From: Hydrogenovibrio crunogenus | GTDB lineage: Bacteria > Pseudomonadota > Gammaproteobacteria > Thiomicrospirales > Thiomicrospiraceae | Assembly (NCBI RefSeq): GCF_004786015.1 | Contig: NZ_CP032096.1 | Location: forward strand, 930,001 to 994,000 | DNA: 64,000 nt | Direction of reading: 5' to 3' | Part shown: positions 53,967-63,734 of the stretch, in pieces | How the letters are laid out: each line of letters starts with the position of its first letter | Numbering within the stretch: the first letter of the stretch is position 1 | Made by a program: the position numbers and the translations under genes | Notes under the pieces: generated by a model | The model's database searches: none | Told to the model about the DNA's origin: nothing | What the model saw: only the letters and a program-made list of their open reading frames with translations

Positions 53967-54863
53967 ATGAAAGTCGGCATTGATTTAGGCGGGACAAAAA
54001 TTGAAATTGCGGTGCTGGGTCTTGACCATCAGGTCCTGTTTCGTGAACGCATAGAAACACCCCAAGGTGATTATAAAAAGACTGTTGAAGCCATCGTGAC
54101 GCTGGTGCAAGAAACAGAAGAGCTCTATGGTCCTTTTGACCAAGTTGGAATCGGTATTCCGGGAGCGGTTTCCAAAAAGACGGGGAAGATTAAAAATGCC
54201 AATTCGACTTGTTTGATTGGTCAGGATTTGCGGGGTGATTTAGCTTCACGATTGAAGATGACAATCCGTTTAGCCAATGATGCCAATTGCTTAGCCTTGT
54301 CAGAAGCATCTGATGGGGGTGCAGCCGGTGAAGAGGTGGTGTTTGGTGTGATTCTGGGAACCGGCTGTGGTGGTGGTTTGGTTGTAGATGGGCATATTGT
54401 TAATGGAGCGAATGCCATTGCAGGAGAATGGGGGCATAACCCCTTGCCTTGGCGCGCTTATGAAGACACTGAAAATGCATGCTATTGTGGTTTACAGGGA
54501 TGTCTTGAAACGTTTTTATCTGGGCCTGGATTGTCAAAACACTATGAAATGATGACAGGTGAGGTCGCATCGGCACAAAAAATCAATGCGCTAGCTCAGC
54601 AAGGTCATACCGCTGCACAAGCAATGCTTGAAACTTATGCCATTTGGTTAGCTAAAGGATTAGCGAGTGTTATCAATATCGTTGATCCGGATGTGATTGT
54701 GCTGGGTGGTGGGCTGTCTAATATGGTATTTTTATATCAACGGGTCCCTCAGCTTTGGGGGCAGTGGGTCTTTAGTGATCAGGTGGAAACTCGTCTCGTT
54801 CCGCCTAAATGGGGTGACTCCAGTGGCGTTCGTGGTGCAGCTTGGTTGAGTAAGTTGGATTAA
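53967..54863 (+). CDS. ROK family sugar kinase (fructokinase-like)
   Basis: A 298-residue ROK protein, probably a hexose kinase such as fructokinase or glucokinase. The ATP-binding KVGIDLGGTKIEIAVLG, the catalytic GIGIPGAVS and RLANDANCLALSE (with the base Asp) and the zinc motif CYCGLQGCLETFLSGPGL are present. No DNA-binding domain is present, so it is a kinase rather than a repressor. The ATG at 53967 matches the usual start; an ATG at 53958 would overlap the methyltransferase by eight bases. Confidence 0.9.
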   Translation: MKVGIDLGGTKIEIAVLGLDHQVLFRERIETPQGDYKKTVEAIVTLVQETEELYGPFDQVGIGIPGAVSKKTGKIKNANSTCLIGQDLRGDLASRLKMTIRLANDANCLALSEASDGGAAGEEVVFGVILGTGCGGGLVVDGHIVNGANAIAGEWGHNPLPWRAYEDTENACYCGLQGCLETFLSGPGLSKHYEMMTGEVASAQKINALAQQGHTAAQAMLETYAIWLAKGLASVINIVDPDVIVLGGGLSNMVFLYQRVPQLWGQWVFSDQVETRLVPPKWGDSSGVRGAAWLSKLD

Positions 54864-54873
54864 CCACTTTGTA

Positions 54874-54897
54874 AGATGGCCAGGCCTGGCTATTTTT
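54874..54897 (+). terminator. CCAGGCCTGG hairpin with T-run after the ROK gene
   Basis: GGCCAGGCCTGGC with the core at 54880-54889 is followed by TATTTTTAA. The pairing is short, so termination is probably partial before the thioredoxin-like gene. Confidence 0.6.
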
Positions 54898-54920
54898 AAA
54901 GGTTTTTATAAGGGAAAGAT

Positions 54921-55253
54921 ATGCAAGATATTACTTCGCTAGAAATGTTGGATCGTTTGAAACGAGAAGAAGATGCGTTGCTGGTGTTGTTTGGTGGGAG
55001 AGAATGTAATGTATGCCACTCAATCAAACCTAAGTTGATCGAGTTGGTTGAAGCGCGGTATCCAAAGATCAAAATGGTCTATGTGGATTGTCATGAAGTA
55101 ACGGATATCTGTGCACAGGAAGGTGTGTTTACACTGCCTACATTACAAGTTTTCTTTACCGGACAGCGCTTTATTGAAGAAGTTCGAAGTTTCAGCCTGC
55201 AAAAGGTTGTGCAGGAAATTGAACGTCCTTATCAATTATTGTTTGAAAGCTAA
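54921..55253 (+). CDS. Thioredoxin-family protein
   Basis: A 110-residue thioredoxin-fold protein. The active site is ECNVCHSIKPKL, giving a Cys-Asn-Val-Cys dithiol; the cis-proline loop is in FTLPTLQVFFTG. It lacks a signal peptide, so it is cytosolic. The substrate is unknown; two extra cysteines in YVDCHEVTDICAQ may be regulatory. AAGGGAAAGAT precedes the ATG. It is convergent with the patatin-like gene, with 9 bases between. Confidence 0.85.
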   Translation: MQDITSLEMLDRLKREEDALLVLFGGRECNVCHSIKPKLIELVEARYPKIKMVYVDCHEVTDICAQEGVFTLPTLQVFFTGQRFIEEVRSFSLQKVVQEIERPYQLLFES

Positions 55254-55262
55254 AAAGTATTT

Positions 55263-57512
55263 TTAATTAAACGCATGGCCGAAGTAAAGATAAAGCGATT
55301 GTCTTTGGTTGTTGTGGTATCCATAAGCAAAGTGAATCGGACCAACAAAGGTGTTCATTCCGAAAAAAATACTCCCCGCCTGTTTGGTGTTCTGCCAACT
55401 GATGTCTGATGAGATGCCATTGGTAAAGGCGTCTTTGTCGTAAACGTTGCCTGCCTCCAGTGTTGCTCCAATGTAATAAGGAAAATCTAAAGGATTGTTG
55501 GTAGCAGAGAATCGGTATAAATATTTTAGTTTAGCAAAAAGAAGCTGATTTCCAATCAGCTCATCTTCTGCATAACCGGAGAGTTTTTGAAAGCCTCCCA
55601 AAGAATAGAAACGATGGATGTTGTCCTGATTTTCTGCCTCAATATTGGTTGCTTCAATGTGTAGATTAAAGGTATGACGATGATAAGAGAAATAACTCGA
55701 GAGCAGTCCTTTGTACTCAATAACTTTATTGGCTTGGTCAAAGTTTTCAAGTGTGTTGTGGTAAGACAGGTTGAGTAAGGTTCCTCTTTGTGGAAATGTT
55801 ACCTGATCTAAGCTGTCATGGTGTAATCCAACGCTGACAATATTATCACTGTAATGTTCTTTTATTTGTGAGCTGGCATACTTACCTAAGATTAAATCTC
55901 CTTGGTCATTTTGATAAGACACTGCAGCTCGCCAGTTTTGAGAAAAGTTATACCCCAACGCCAGTTTGGGAGAGATGGTTTGTTGTTCTAGTTGCACGGA
56001 AGTGATATTCGATTCTGTTCCTAAGCTATACACTCGTTTTTTAATTTGAAACGAAGGTTCGATATACGGCTTTTGGCTATAGGACAACGGTTGGTAGAAA
56101 GCGGTTTTTAATAATTGTGTTTGGCCTATTTCTATTTTGTTTCGCCATTCAGCTCCGAGCATGTTGGCTGGCGCATAAGTATGGCGTAGCCCGAGATTGA
56201 AAATGTTAGAGTCATCCAGGTTTGAGGCCAAATTAAATTTTAATTTAAAAAAATGTGGTCCCCAAGAAGGAGCTTGAGTATGGATGATTAGGACATTTTT
56301 TTGATCTTTGTGCTCGATGGTATAGGTAACCAATTCAAAAAAACCTAAGCCGTATAGTTTTGTGATGTCAGTTTCCAACTGTGTTCGATCAATTAGCGTA
56401 CCTGTTTTTTGTTGTATCGCCTGGCGAATAAGTTGATTTGAAACAGAAGTGTCATTGTGAATTTGAATGGCATCGATTATAGGAAGTGTCTTCTTGGGAT
56501 CGGGTGCAGTGTAGCCGGGTCGGCTGAGTTTTTTAAGAGGTTCTAGCTGGCTTAAACATGCATGATAGCCGATCTCAATAATTTTTTTGGCATCGCTGAA
56601 GTTCGTGGGGCTGATAGTGGTTGGGATGGTGGGCCGAATTAATATGTCTTGTGACTTGAGTGTTTTTAATTGCCTTAAGCTGTTAGCCGTAATCATGCTG
56701 GAGAGGATTTGCCCGCCAATATTGACGTATGAGTCCATTTCCATGTTAGGGTCATTAGTGGTGTGAATATCTGACACGATGACGATATCTGCTCCCATGT
56801 TTCTGACAATGTTAATCGGAGTGTTATTGGTGACGCCACCATCCACCAAGTAGTGTCCTTGAATTAAAACAGGTGCAAATATACCGGGAACTGCCATGCT
56901 GGCCCTAAGTGCTTGTGAAAGGTCGCCTGATTTTAAAACGACTTCCTCTCCTGTTTTGACATTAGTTGCAACAGCACGAAAAGGAATGGGGAGTTGGTCA
57001 AAGTCTTTGATGCTGCTGGTTGCAAGTGTCATGCCTTTGAGTAAGATTGCTTGCTGCTGACCGAGCACCAGCCCGTTTGGTAACTTGAAACGCCCATTGC
57101 CATAGCCAAATTCGCCTTTTACAAAATAATCATATTGGTCTGATTTTCGTCGAAAAGACAGAAAGTGTCTTGAGTTGTCGTCTGTAAAGGTTTGATCCCA
57201 ATTAACATGGGTCACAAAGCTTTCTATTTGACTGGTGCTGAGACCTGAAGCATAGAGCCCACCAATGACTGCCCCCATACTGGTGCCTGAAATATAATCA
57301 ATGGGGATGTTGAATTTTTCTAATTGTTTTAACACGCCTATGTGAGCCAATCCATGCGCACCGCCACCAGGGAGTACCAGGCCTATTTTGGGGCGTGAAG
57401 AATCTTTTTCAGAAGCGGAGGAGGCGGTGCTGGCTAAGCTGTTAGTGCTTGTAAGAGCAAAGAGATAAATAACGAGCTTTATGAAAAAACGATTAGCGTT
57501 TGCCATCTCCAC
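55263..57512 (-). CDS. Patatin-like phospholipase with outer-membrane beta barrel (PlpD/type Vd-like)
   Basis: A 749-residue exported protein with a patatin domain (about 40-320), then a POTRA-like domain (about 345-420) and a C-terminal 16-stranded barrel ending in a Phe-rich strand. The patatin active site is visible: oxyanion loop GLVLPGGGAHGLAHIGVL, serine in YISGTSMGAVIGG and aspartate in LVDGGVTNNTP. This is the plan of PlpD-type autotransporters, which place a lipase at the cell surface or in the periplasm. The 5' end overlaps the upstream SDR gene by 20 bases. Confidence 0.88.
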   Translation of the reverse strand: MEMANANRFFIKLVIYLFALTSTNSLASTASSASEKDSSRPKIGLVLPGGGAHGLAHIGVLKQLEKFNIPIDYISGTSMGAVIGGLYASGLSTSQIESFVTHVNWDQTFTDDNSRHFLSFRRKSDQYDYFVKGEFGYGNGRFKLPNGLVLGQQQAILLKGMTLATSSIKDFDQLPIPFRAVATNVKTGEEVVLKSGDLSQALRASMAVPGIFAPVLIQGHYLVDGGVTNNTPINIVRNMGADIVIVSDIHTTNDPNMEMDSYVNIGGQILSSMITANSLRQLKTLKSQDILIRPTIPTTISPTNFSDAKKIIEIGYHACLSQLEPLKKLSRPGYTAPDPKKTLPIIDAIQIHNDTSVSNQLIRQAIQQKTGTLIDRTQLETDITKLYGLGFFELVTYTIEHKDQKNVLIIHTQAPSWGPHFFKLKFNLASNLDDSNIFNLGLRHTYAPANMLGAEWRNKIEIGQTQLLKTAFYQPLSYSQKPYIEPSFQIKKRVYSLGTESNITSVQLEQQTISPKLALGYNFSQNWRAAVSYQNDQGDLILGKYASSQIKEHYSDNIVSVGLHHDSLDQVTFPQRGTLLNLSYHNTLENFDQANKVIEYKGLLSSYFSYHRHTFNLHIEATNIEAENQDNIHRFYSLGGFQKLSGYAEDELIGNQLLFAKLKYLYRFSATNNPLDFPYYIGATLEAGNVYDKDAFTNGISSDISWQNTKQAGSIFFGMNTFVGPIHFAYGYHNNQRQSLYLYFGHAFN

Positions 57513-58341
57513 CTGCCTTAATGAGAAGAAAATCTAGCCAACGGTTGGGTAACAATCTTTTTAACCAGGCAAAAGCGATGGTAGGAACGGTTACGCGATA
57601 TCGAATCGCTGGGCGTTGGCTGTTAATGATGTGCTCAAATTTCTGTGTTACCGCTTCCGGGCCGAGGGTGAAAGGTGCTGAAGGTCCGACAGTTTCCAGT
57701 CGGTTAATCATCGCCTGATAATTTTTGTGATGGGCGCTTTGTTCTGGATGGGAAATCCAGTGTTTAAATTGCGTGTAAGCGTTTGCGCGAAAGTGGGAGC
57801 GGATCGGACCCGGTTCAATTAAGCTAACGTGAATATTGTCTGCTTTAAGTTCCAGCCTGAGTGTGTCTGCAAGCCCTTCAATGGCAAACTTGCTTGCATT
57901 GTAGGCACCGCGATATTGCATGGCGGCAAACCCTAAAATCGAACTGTTATACACTATTTTTCCATGACCTTGGGCACGCATGACAGGGATAATAAGGTTG
58001 GTGAGCTCTTGTGTGCCGAATACATTGGTTTCAAACTGAAAACGTAGTGCATCGCGGCTTAAATCTTCCACCGCGCCAGGTAAGCCGAATGCCGCATTGT
58101 TGAATAATACGTCAATAACAGGGTGCATGGCTAAGATAATTTGAACAGCTGATTGAATCGAGGTCGGGTCTGCCAAATCCATCTGAATACAGGTTATGCC
58201 TTCCTGATTGAGCCGTGCCACATCTTTTTCCTGTCGACAGGTTGCGATGACCTGATAGCCTTTTTGAAATAATGTTTTTGCGGTGTGATAGCCAATTCCA
58301 CTGGAGCAGCCTGTTACTAAAATAGTGGGAGTGTCTTGCAT
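57493..58341 (-). CDS. Short-chain dehydrogenase/reductase
   Basis: A 282-residue SDR-family oxidoreductase. The cofactor-binding motif ILVTGCSSGIGYHTA, the NNAAFG motif (VLFNNAAFGLPGAVED) and the catalytic Ser/Tyr/Lys in YNSSILGFAAMQYRGAYNASKF are present. The substrate is unknown; the C-terminal extension ends in RWLDFLLIKAGGDGKR. Its stop lies within the first codons of the patatin gene, so both are probably co-transcribed and may act on the same lipid. Confidence 0.9.
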   Translation of the reverse strand: MQDTPTILVTGCSSGIGYHTAKTLFQKGYQVIATCRQEKDVARLNQEGITCIQMDLADPTSIQSAVQIILAMHPVIDVLFNNAAFGLPGAVEDLSRDALRFQFETNVFGTQELTNLIIPVMRAQGHGKIVYNSSILGFAAMQYRGAYNASKFAIEGLADTLRLELKADNIHVSLIEPGPIRSHFRANAYTQFKHWISHPEQSAHHKNYQAMINRLETVGPSAPFTLGPEAVTQKFEHIINSQRPAIRYRVTVPTIAFAWLKRLLPNRWLDFLLIKAGGDGKR

Positions 58342-58581
58342 GTAATCTCTATTGTGGATGAAAAATAATGCATTTATCTTAGAGCAAAGTCATCAAACTT
58401 GATAGCCTAAAACAATAAAATTAGATAGTGAGGTTTAATAGTTTGTAAAATGCACGACTGAAAGAACAAAAAAGAGTCAATTCAATAAGAATGCTTGGAT
58501 TTCAGCCAAACTTTTGCCAAATTCTTATATAATAATGGGCTTGTTTTAATTTATTAATTTGCGTTGCCGAGAAGCGAAAAA

Positions 58582-59274
58582 ATGTCATTCATAAAACGTT
58601 ATTTGATTGCCGGGTTATTGGTCTGGTTACCTTTAGGGGTTACTATTGCGGCGCTGATTTTTTTGGTCAATTTGTTTGATCAAAGTTTACTATTGTTGCC
58701 AGAGCATCTGAGACCGGATGAGCTGTTGGGTCGTCACATTCCCGGATTTGGCATTATTTTGTCGTTTGTCCTGATTTTTGTCACCGGCATGTTGGTCGCT
58801 AATTTCTTTGGCCGCTATTTATATGGTATTTGGGAAAAGCTGCTTTCCCGAATTCCGTTGGTGCGTTCTATTTACATGGCGGTAAAGCAGATTTCAGAAG
58901 CGCTTTTTGGCGATGGGTCACAAACGTTTCAAAAAGCGTATTTGTTGCAATATCCCAGAGCAGGTTTATGGACCTTGGCTTTTCAGACCAGCAAAACACA
59001 AGGCGAAGCCCAGATTAAAACTAATATGGCGGAAGTGGTGAATTTGTTTGTGCCGACAACACCTAACCCGACATCAGGCTTTTTTATTATGGCGTCGAAT
59101 ACGGAAATTATAGAGCTCGATATGAGTGTGGATGATGCCTTGAAAATGGTCATTTCTGGCGGCGTCGTCGTTCCATATTGGCCCGGCACAGAGAATGCAG
59201 TTGGTCAAATTGAACCGCCAAAAACTGCTTCGGAATATGATTTTTTCGATGCCGGCAAGAAAGCCCAAGATTAA
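58582..59274 (+). CDS. DUF502 family membrane protein
   Basis: A 230-residue protein with two transmembrane segments (about 10-32 and 56-80) and a soluble C-terminal domain. It resembles DUF502 proteins, which have a FPGFGIILSFVLIF-like second helix (here IPGFGIILSFVLIF) and IPLVRSIYMAVKQI. The function is unknown. The gene often precedes aspS, as here. The ATG at 58582 is chosen over a TTG at 58564 because GCCGAGAAG lies upstream at a plausible distance and the N-terminus MSFIKRY is usual. Confidence 0.85.
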   Translation: MSFIKRYLIAGLLVWLPLGVTIAALIFLVNLFDQSLLLLPEHLRPDELLGRHIPGFGIILSFVLIFVTGMLVANFFGRYLYGIWEKLLSRIPLVRSIYMAVKQISEALFGDGSQTFQKAYLLQYPRAGLWTLAFQTSKTQGEAQIKTNMAEVVNLFVPTTPNPTSGFFIMASNTEIIELDMSVDDALKMVISGGVVVPYWPGTENAVGQIEPPKTASEYDFFDAGKKAQD

Positions 59275-59365
59275 AAAAAACAGAATTTATATTTAACAGA
59301 TTAACCATTAAGAATTGAAATCGTTCGGGCATGTCTCGACATTCAGCAAGAAAGGTAATAAACAC

Positions 59366-61156
59366 ATGATGCGTACACACTACTGTGGACAAGTAACAGA
59401 GATTTTAGAAAACCAGCAAGTCACCGTTTCAGGGTGGGTTCACCGACGCCGTGACCATGGTGGCGTTATCTTTATTGATTTACGTGATCGTGAAGGCTTG
59501 GTTCAAGTAGTGGTAAATCCTGACAATGCAGAGATGTTTGCAATTGCTGAACGTGTTCGTTCGGAATACGTCTTGAAAGTTGAAGGGAAAGTGTGCGCCA
59601 GAACGCCAGAAACCATTAATCCGAAAATGAATACCGGCAAGATTGAGATTGTGGCAGAAAATTTGGAAGTGTTGAGTTCTGCAGAACCGATTCCTTTCCA
59701 ATTGGATGATAAACATATTTCGGAAGAAGTTCGCTTGACTTACCGTTATTTGGATTTGCGTCGCGAAGAAATGCAATCGGCTATGAGAACGCGTTATCGT
59801 GTGACGCGTTCTATGCGTCGTTATTTGGATGATAATGGTTTTATGGATATGGAAACGCCTATCCTCACAAAATCAACGCCTGAAGGCGCGCGCGATTATT
59901 TGGTGCCCAGCCGTACACATCCTAATAAGTTTTTTGCTTTGCCGCAGTCGCCTCAACTGTTTAAGCAATTGTTGATGATGTCAGGGTTTGATCGTTATTA
60001 TCAAATTACTCGCTGTTTCCGTGATGAAGATTTGCGTGCAGATCGTCAACCTGAGTTTACACAGTTAGATATTGAAACCTCTTTCATGACCGAAGAAGAA
60101 GTGATGAATATGATGGAGGGATTAACGAAAACGATCTTTAGAGAAGGCGTTGAGGTTAATTTTGAAGATGACTTTCCGCGCATGACGTACGCAGAAGCGA
60201 TTGAGAAATATGGCATTGACCGTCCGGATTTACGTATTCCGCTACAGCTGGTTGACGTGGCTGACTTATTGCAGGATATTGATTTTAAAGTATTTGCGGG
60301 GCCGGCAAAAGATCCAATGGGGCGTGTGGCGGCTTTACGTGTACCACAAGGTGGAAAGTTGTCACGTAAAGAAATTGATGACTATACCAAGTATGTGGGT
60401 ATCTATGGTGCAAAAGGGCTGGCCTATATCAAGGTAAATGACTTATCAGCTGGTTTGGACGGGTTGCAGTCTCCGATTGTGAAATTCTTCCCAGATCAAG
60501 CGATGGAAATTATGCAGCGTGTCGGTGCAGAAGATGGTGATATTGTTTTCTTTGGTGCGGATAAAGCGAAGATTGTCAATGAAGCCTTAGGCGCTTTGCG
60601 CTGTAAGATTGGTGAAGATCTCGATATGGTCGAAAAAGAATGGGCGCCTGTTTGGGTGGTGGACTTCCCAATGTTTGAAATGGATGAAAAAACCGCGAAG
60701 ATGACGGCGATTCACCATCCTTTCACACAACCTAAAGCGACGACAGAAGAAATTTTAAATCATGATGAACCGCATCAAATGTTATCTCGCGCTTATGACT
60801 TGGTCATTAACGGTATAGAAGTAGGGGGTGGATCGGTTCGTATCCATGATACCAATATGCAAGCCGCCGTTTTAAAAATGCTGGGTATTTCAGATGAAGA
60901 AGCGCAAGAAAAGTTTGGTTTTCTATTGAACGCTTTAAAATATGGTTGTCCACCGCATGCCGGTATGGCATTTGGGTTGGACCGTTTAGTGATGTTAATG
61001 GCCAATCGAGATTCGATTCGTGATGTAATCGCCTTCCCGAAAACTCAGTCCGCAGCCTGTATGCTGACCGATGCACCAGGCAATGTTGATAACACCCAGT
61101 TGGCGGATCTTGAATTACGTTTCCGTAAGTCTCTTGTCGCAAAAGATGCGAGTTAA
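59366..61156 (+). CDS. aspS: Aspartate--tRNA ligase
   Basis: AspS charges tRNA-Asp. The 596-residue class II synthetase starts [12 protein letters not shown], has the anticodon-binding OB fold with [20 protein letters not shown], class II motif 2 ([20 protein letters not shown]) and motif 3 ([14 protein letters not shown]), and the bacterial insertion domain in the centre. ATG at 59366 or 59369 agrees with known starts; an in-frame ATG or alternative codon at 59315 would add 17 atypical residues. nadA follows after 28 bases. Confidence 0.97.
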   Translation: MMRTHYCGQVTEILENQQVTVSGWVHRRRDHGGVIFIDLRDREGLVQVVVNPDNAEMFAIAERVRSEYVLKVEGKVCARTPETINPKMNTGKIEIVAENLEVLSSAEPIPFQLDDKHISEEVRLTYRYLDLRREEMQSAMRTRYRVTRSMRRYLDDNGFMDMETPILTKSTPEGARDYLVPSRTHPNKFFALPQSPQLFKQLLMMSGFDRYYQITRCFRDEDLRADRQPEFTQLDIETSFMTEEEVMNMMEGLTKTIFREGVEVNFEDDFPRMTYAEAIEKYGIDRPDLRIPLQLVDVADLLQDIDFKVFAGPAKDPMGRVAALRVPQGGKLSRKEIDDYTKYVGIYGAKGLAYIKVNDLSAGLDGLQSPIVKFFPDQAMEIMQRVGAEDGDIVFFGADKAKIVNEALGALRCKIGEDLDMVEKEWAPVWVVDFPMFEMDEKTAKMTAIHHPFTQPKATTEEILNHDEPHQMLSRAYDLVINGIEVGGGSVRIHDTNMQAAVLKMLGISDEEAQEKFGFLLNALKYGCPPHAGMAFGLDRLVMLMANRDSIRDVIAFPKTQSAACMLTDAPGNVDNTQLADLELRFRKSLVAKDAS

Positions 61157-61184
61157 TCAGTTTAATTAAGGTTCTAGTTTATAT

Positions 61185-62261
61185 ATGTCTTCTTTAGCTA
61201 AAACAGTTCCTCTAGAGCTTTTAGGGCGAATTGACAAACTCGCGCAATCAACTCAGCCAGCCATGAGTCTGGATGACGAAGAAAAAGCGACATTAACAGC
61301 TAAAATCAAACGTCTGTTAAAAGAAAAAAATGCGCAGATGATTGCGCATTATTATGTCAGTGATGATTTGCAGGCATTGGCTGAAGAAACCGGTGGGAAA
61401 GTAGCGGATTCGCTTGAGATGGCGAATTTTGGTGCGCAATCTGATGCAGACATGTTAGTGGTCTGCGGGGTTCGCTTTATGGGAGAAACCGCCAAAATGC
61501 TCAGCCCGGAAAAGACAGTCTTAATGCCGGATTTAAACGCAACTTGTTCTTTGGATGAAAGCTGTCCACCAAAAGCGTTTGCCGAGTTTTGCGCGCAATA
61601 CCCGGACCATAAAGTAGTTGTTTATGCCAACACCAGTGTGGAAGTCAAAGCACTGGCTGATTGGGTGGTCACCTCCGGAAATGCTTTGGAAATTGTCACG
61701 CATTTAAAAGAACAAGGTGAAAAGATCATCTGGGCGCCAGACCGTCATTTAGGTCATTGGATTGAAAAAGAGACGGGCGTGGAAATGATCCGATGGCAAG
61801 GGCATTGTATTGTGCATGATGAATTCCAAACCTACGGATTAATGGAATTGGCCAAGGAGCATCCTGACGCCAAAATTATCGTACACCCTGAATCTCCGGC
61901 AGAAGTGGTTGATTTAGCTGATGTTGTGGGTTCAACTCGAGTGATGATTGAAGCGGTCCAGAATTTACCTGATCAGAAATTTATCGTGGCGACCGATTAT
62001 GGCATTTTCTATAAAATGCAACAATTGGCTCCGGAAAAGCAATTGATTGTTGCTCCAACTGGTGGAAAAGCCGGTAGTTGTATCAGTTGCGCGCACTGTC
62101 CCTGGATGGCAATGAATGGTTTGCAGAACTTAGCGGATTGCTTAGAAAATGAAACCGGTGAAATTGTGATTGAAGAGTCCATTCGCTTAAAAGCCTTACA
62201 GTCGGTAGAACGCATGTTGACGTTTTCGCGAGAAAAGGGACTGGTTAAAACCAACCCATAA
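61185..62261 (+). CDS. nadA: Quinolinate synthase A
   Basis: NadA condenses iminoaspartate with dihydroxyacetone phosphate to quinolinate for NAD synthesis, using a [4Fe-4S] cluster. The 358-residue protein shows [20 protein letters not shown], the first cluster cysteine region [13 protein letters not shown], and the [20 protein letters not shown] region with the other ligands. Length is usual for the longer bacterial form. A terminator built on CCAGGCCTGG follows. Confidence 0.96.
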   Translation: MSSLAKTVPLELLGRIDKLAQSTQPAMSLDDEEKATLTAKIKRLLKEKNAQMIAHYYVSDDLQALAEETGGKVADSLEMANFGAQSDADMLVVCGVRFMGETAKMLSPEKTVLMPDLNATCSLDESCPPKAFAEFCAQYPDHKVVVYANTSVEVKALADWVVTSGNALEIVTHLKEQGEKIIWAPDRHLGHWIEKETGVEMIRWQGHCIVHDEFQTYGLMELAKEHPDAKIIVHPESPAEVVDLADVVGSTRVMIEAVQNLPDQKFIVATDYGIFYKMQQLAPEKQLIVAPTGGKAGSCISCAHCPWMAMNGLQNLADCLENETGEIVIEESIRLKALQSVERMLTFSREKGLVKTNP

Positions 62262-62275
62262 TGAGCGGTTAACTT

Positions 62276-62303
62276 CAAAACCACCAGGCCTGGTGGTTTT
62301 TTT
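62276..62303 (+). terminator. Terminator of nadA built on CCAGGCCTGG
   Basis: AAAACCACCAGG and CCTGGTGGTTTT make a perfect 24-base palindrome with the core at 62284-62293, followed by TTTTG. It is a strong terminator before ruvC. Confidence 0.9.
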
Positions 62304-62387
62304 GTGTTTAGAGGACGGTCAAATATCAGAGGTGGTATGATTGATGCACCTTATCTCGTAATTATTTTTTAGCACTTAGGAACTAGT

Positions 62388-62906
62388 GTGGCACAACTTC
62401 AAAGAATTTTAGGGATTGATCCAGGCTCGCGTAAAACCGGTTTTGGAATTATTGAATCCGGTCGGTTTCATCCCAGTTATGTTTCCAGTGGTGTGATTCG
62501 AGTTGAAAAACTGGCAGGGGCCCAAAGATTGAAGACCATCTTTGAATCGGTGTGTCAGATCATTGATCAATATCAGCCCCATGTTATGGCGATTGAAAAG
62601 GTGTTTGTTTACAAAAATCCCAGTTCGGCCATTAAGCTGGGGCAAGCCAGAGGGGTCATTTTGTGTGCCGCTGCTATCAAAGAAATTCCGATTATGGAAT
62701 ACACTCCGACGCAAATTAAAAGTACGATTGTCGGGCAAGGGCATGCAACGAAAGACCAGATTCAGTTTATGGTTCAGAACCTATTGAAGTTGACCGAAAG
62801 CCCACAGGAAGATGCGGCAGATGCACTAGCCGGTGCACTTTGCCATGATCGCTATTTAACGCTTGGTATTGATCCGGAAAAGATTTCAAAAGGCACTAAG
62901 TTTTAA
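62388..62906 (+). CDS. ruvC: Holliday junction resolvase RuvC
   Basis: RuvC cleaves Holliday junctions. The 172-residue protein has the catalytic Asp in ILGIDPGSRKTGFG, the Glu in MAIEKVFVYKNP, and the late acidic pair in SPQEDAADALAGALCHDR. The start is a GTG, with TTAGGAACTA upstream. ruvA follows after 9 bases; the usual order ruvC-ruvA-ruvB is kept, though ruvB is separated by 216 bases. TTAGCACTTAGGA at 62369 is a half-CIRCE look-alike only. Confidence 0.96.
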   Translation: MAQLQRILGIDPGSRKTGFGIIESGRFHPSYVSSGVIRVEKLAGAQRLKTIFESVCQIIDQYQPHVMAIEKVFVYKNPSSAIKLGQARGVILCAAAIKEIPIMEYTPTQIKSTIVGQGHATKDQIQFMVQNLLKLTESPQEDAADALAGALCHDRYLTLGIDPEKISKGTKF

Positions 62907-62915
62907 GGAAAAGAG

Positions 62916-63518
62916 ATGATTGGGTTCTTATCTGGGAAACTTCACGCAAAGTTACCCCCGCAAATTTTAATTAATGTCAACGGTGTAGGATATGAAGTCG
63001 AAGCCCCAATGTCGACATTTTACGCCATCGGCGAAGTTGGCGATGAGGTGATGCTGTTAACGCATATGCATGTGCGCGAAGATGCGATGCTGTTGTTTGG
63101 GTTTGCCTCAGAGCTTGAAAGAAGCTTGTTTAAAGAATTAATTAAAGTGAATGGTATTGGTGCCAAAATGGCGATTGGTATTTTGTCTGCCATGTCGGTC
63201 AATGATTTCGTCGGATTGGTTGAGGTTGGCGATGCGCCGGCGCTGACAAAAATTCCAGGGGTCGGTAAGAAAACGGCCGAACGTCTGGTGATTGAAATGC
63301 GAGATCGTTTAAAAGGATGGGGGAGCGTAGCGAGTTCCAGCGTTTCATCAGAAACAATGGTACCCCCTGCACCGCATAATCAAAAAGCCTCAGCCGTCGA
63401 AGCGCTGATTTCTTTGGGGTATAAGCCGACTCAAGCCGATAAAATGGTACAAGCTGTTGAATCCGACTTAACTTTGGAAGAGACAATTAAAAAAGCACTG
63501 CAGTCCGTTAAGCTTTAA
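62916..63518 (+). CDS. ruvA: Holliday junction DNA helicase subunit RuvA
   Basis: RuvA binds four-way junctions and loads RuvB. The 200-residue protein has the N-terminal OB fold ([20 protein letters not shown]), two helix-hairpin-helix motifs ([16 protein letters not shown] and [17 protein letters not shown]) and the C-terminal RuvB-contact domain with [26 protein letters not shown] lies before the ATG. It is in operon with ruvC. Confidence 0.97.
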   Translation: MIGFLSGKLHAKLPPQILINVNGVGYEVEAPMSTFYAIGEVGDEVMLLTHMHVREDAMLLFGFASELERSLFKELIKVNGIGAKMAIGILSAMSVNDFVGLVEVGDAPALTKIPGVGKKTAERLVIEMRDRLKGWGSVASSSVSSETMVPPAPHNQKASAVEALISLGYKPTQADKMVQAVESDLTLEETIKKALQSVKL

Positions 63519-63558
63519 AGTGGTCTTTGAAAAGTGAGTGCTTCACTGTTTTTCAATG

Positions 63559-63576
63559 ATGTGAGTCATGTGAGTC
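63559..63576 (+). repeat. Tandem 9-bp repeat between ruvA and ruvB
   Basis: ATGTGAGTC is present twice head to tail (63559-63567 and 63568-63576) in the 216-base gap between ruvA and ruvB. It might be a regulatory site or a simple duplication. Confidence 0.6.
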
Positions 63577-63734
63577 TGTAAAATAAAACTCAAAAAAACA
63601 TCTCGCCCTGAGGAAAAAGCTTTCATGGAAGCAAGAACGAAATTCGACTCAAAAAATTGGTTAGAAAGATTATAATTGGATTCGTTATTTTTTATTCAGT
63701 CAGGCTTGAAAAAGCTTAAAGTTAGTGGGTTGAG

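Noticed and set aside
59315-59365. Longer AspS start
   Set aside because: The added residues are not found in the family, whose N-terminus begins at MRTxYCG.
62366-62380. TTAGCACTTAGGA as a CIRCE element before ruvC
   Set aside because: Only one half-site is present; no GAGTGCTAA follows at 9 bases.
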